From a virus, in the IMG/VR virus record IMGVR_UViG_3300020109_002556, positions 1 to 39,731 of that record: a DNA stretch of 39,731 nt; one strand, given 5' to 3'. The notes beneath the pieces were generated by a model. The model was not told where the DNA came from. It did no database searches and worked only from the letters and a program-made list of their open reading frames with translations. This document shows, in pieces, positions 38,990-39,731 of this stretch; positions within the stretch are counted from its first letter, which is position 1; each line of letters starts with the position of its first letter. A program made the position numbers and the translations under genes.

Positions 38990-39217
38990 ATGCACAAGAA
39001 ACTAACAATTACTTTAGATGAAAATGTATATCATGAATTGCATTCAATAATAGGAAGAGGAAAAATTAGTCAGTTTATAGAGAATTTAGTTAAACCATAC
39101 GTTCTTAATAAAGAATTAGAGCAAGAATATATGGAAATGGCTAAAGATGAGGAAAGAGAAAAAGAAGCTTACGAATGGATTGAAGGAGTAGTCGGGGATG
39201 CATACGAAGAGAGGTGA
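38990..39217 (+). CDS. Ribbon-helix-helix antitoxin
   Basis: A 75-residue protein: KLTITLDENVYHELHSIIGR forms the DNA-binding strand and helix, GKISQFIENLVKPYVL the second helix, and the acidic C-terminus (EMAKDEEREKEAYEWIEG) would wrap the toxin. It has a perfect Shine-Dalgarno and a promoter with palindromic operator. The stop overlaps the toxin gene by 20 bases, so the pair is co-translated with antitoxin first. It neutralises the MazF-like toxin and keeps the element in its host. Confidence 0.85.
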   Translation: MHKKLTITLDENVYHELHSIIGRGKISQFIENLVKPYVLNKELEQEYMEMAKDEEREKEAYEWIEGVVGDAYEER

Positions 39218-39527
39218 AGTATACTGGGTTGGTTTTAATAGTTCTATTGGAGAAGAAATTAACAAAACTAGGCCTGCTGTTATTATAAGTAATGATAATT
39301 CAAACAAAGTATTAAAACGGGTACAAGTAATTCCTTTAACTAGTAATAGCACACAATGTTATTCATCCGAGGCTATAGTTTACCTTAATAGTAACACAAG
39401 TAAGGCTTTAGCCCATCAACTAGCTACAGTAAGTATAGAAAGATTAGGAAAAAGAATCGGTCAAATTTCTAGCAAAGATATGCTAGAAGTAGAACGGGCG
39501 ATCAAAGTGCAGTTATTTTTAAAATAA
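39198..39527 (+). CDS. MazF/PemK-type endoribonuclease toxin
   Basis: A 109-residue toxin of the MazF/PemK family: KRGEVYWVGFNSSIGEEINK then TRPAVIISND (conserved 'RP-x-x-I-x-S-N'), RVQVIPLTSNS, and ATVSIERLGKRIGQISSKDM with the C-terminal helix EVERAIKVQLFL. The family cleaves mRNA at short motifs when the antitoxin is lost. All conserved blocks are present, so it looks functional. It belongs with the overlapping upstream antitoxin. Confidence 0.9.
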   Translation: MHTKRGEVYWVGFNSSIGEEINKTRPAVIISNDNSNKVLKRVQVIPLTSNSTQCYSSEAIVYLNSNTSKALAHQLATVSIERLGKRIGQISSKDMLEVERAIKVQLFLK

Positions 39528-39543
39528 GAAAATAGATATTAGA

Positions 39544-39731
39544 ATGAACATTATTGAAGCGGCAAGCGAGCTTAAGGATGGTAAAAAGATAAGGCGTAAG
39601 GACTGGGACGACATATACTTAAAAAATGATTTACTTGTATGTAGTAGAGGTAAAGATGCTATTGCAACTAATCGTTTTGAGTTTGATTTAAATGATATTC
39701 TAGCTAACGATTGGGAGGTGGTAGAAAATGA
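39544..39731 (+). CDS. Tad2/DUF2829-like small protein, 3' end outside the window
   Basis: The frame from ATG at 39544 is open to the end of the window (62 codons). It reads MNIIEAASELKDGKKIRRKD followed by WDDIYLK, and near the end FEFDLNDILANDWEVVEN. This is the clearest DUF2829/Tad2-like member of the three in this window, with the full 'EA-x3-L-x-x-GKKIRR-x-x-W ... D-x-x-DILA-x-DWEVV' pattern. It follows the toxin gene by 16 bases. Tad2 itself sequesters Thoeris signalling molecules; whether this one does is not known. Confidence 0.7.
   Translation, partial: MNIIEAASELKDGKKIRRKDWDDIYLKNDLLVCSRGKDAIATNRFEFDLNDILANDWEVVEN

Overview
The window looks like most of a temperate phage-plasmid of an intracellular alphaproteobacterium, most likely a member of the Rickettsiales. 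The DNA is visibly AT-rich. Gene content mixes podovirus-type virion genes and lambda Red-type recombination genes with plasmid functions: a ParA plus small ribbon-helix-helix partner, a replication-initiator-like protein with a winged helix and a DnaA-N-like segment, a serine resolvase, a MazEF-type toxin-antitoxin pair and VapD. The host assignment rests on composition and gene types recalled from Rickettsia-group plasmids and phages, so it is an inference. No integrase, large terminase, portal or major capsid gene is visible; if they exist they lie outside the window.

Layout. 1-9723 (+): virion tail and late genes. These are a repeat-rich tail fibre (5' end missing), a patatin-like phospholipase, two fibre/baseplate-like proteins, an SU10-type head-tail adaptor, a nozzle/stabilisation-like protein, a 46-residue membrane protein, a RuvC-like nuclease, an outer-membrane beta-barrel and a coiled-coil protein. 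9837-16009 (-): four large proteins of internal-virion (DNA ejection) type. 16202-20136 (-): the recombination operon (Bet/RecT, a small HTH protein, YqaJ exonuclease, small unknowns) and a winged-helix regulator. 20137-24640: a control and maintenance zone with a structured leader before a putative DNA-binding protein, VapD with a small membrane partner, a serine resolvase, a Tad2/DUF2829-like protein, a repeat-rich non-coding region that looks like an origin, and a strongly folded element. 24652-26935 (-): cargo, a sodium:solute symporter and a cysteine-containing membrane protein. 27058-36270 (+): the early/replication operon (regulator, Rep-like protein, DUF669-like protein, SSB, degenerate HNH-AP2 protein, ParB-like proteins, an adenine/N4 methyltransferase and a C5 cytosine methyltransferase). 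36407-39731 (+): partition genes, more Tad2-like small proteins, a short fibre-like gene and the toxin-antitoxin pair.

How it fits together. Three promoters in front of virion genes share an unusual architecture: a TACGA box exactly 32 bp upstream of an extended -10. A 17-bp palindrome containing the same box occurs twice in non-coding DNA. Together these suggest one phage regulator controlling late expression on both strands. The Rep-like genes, iteron-like repeats, ParA cassette, resolvase and toxin-antitoxin would maintain the element as a plasmid, while Bet/YqaJ/SSB/RuvC would process replicating DNA. Two methyltransferases and three Tad2-like proteins suggest evasion of host defences.
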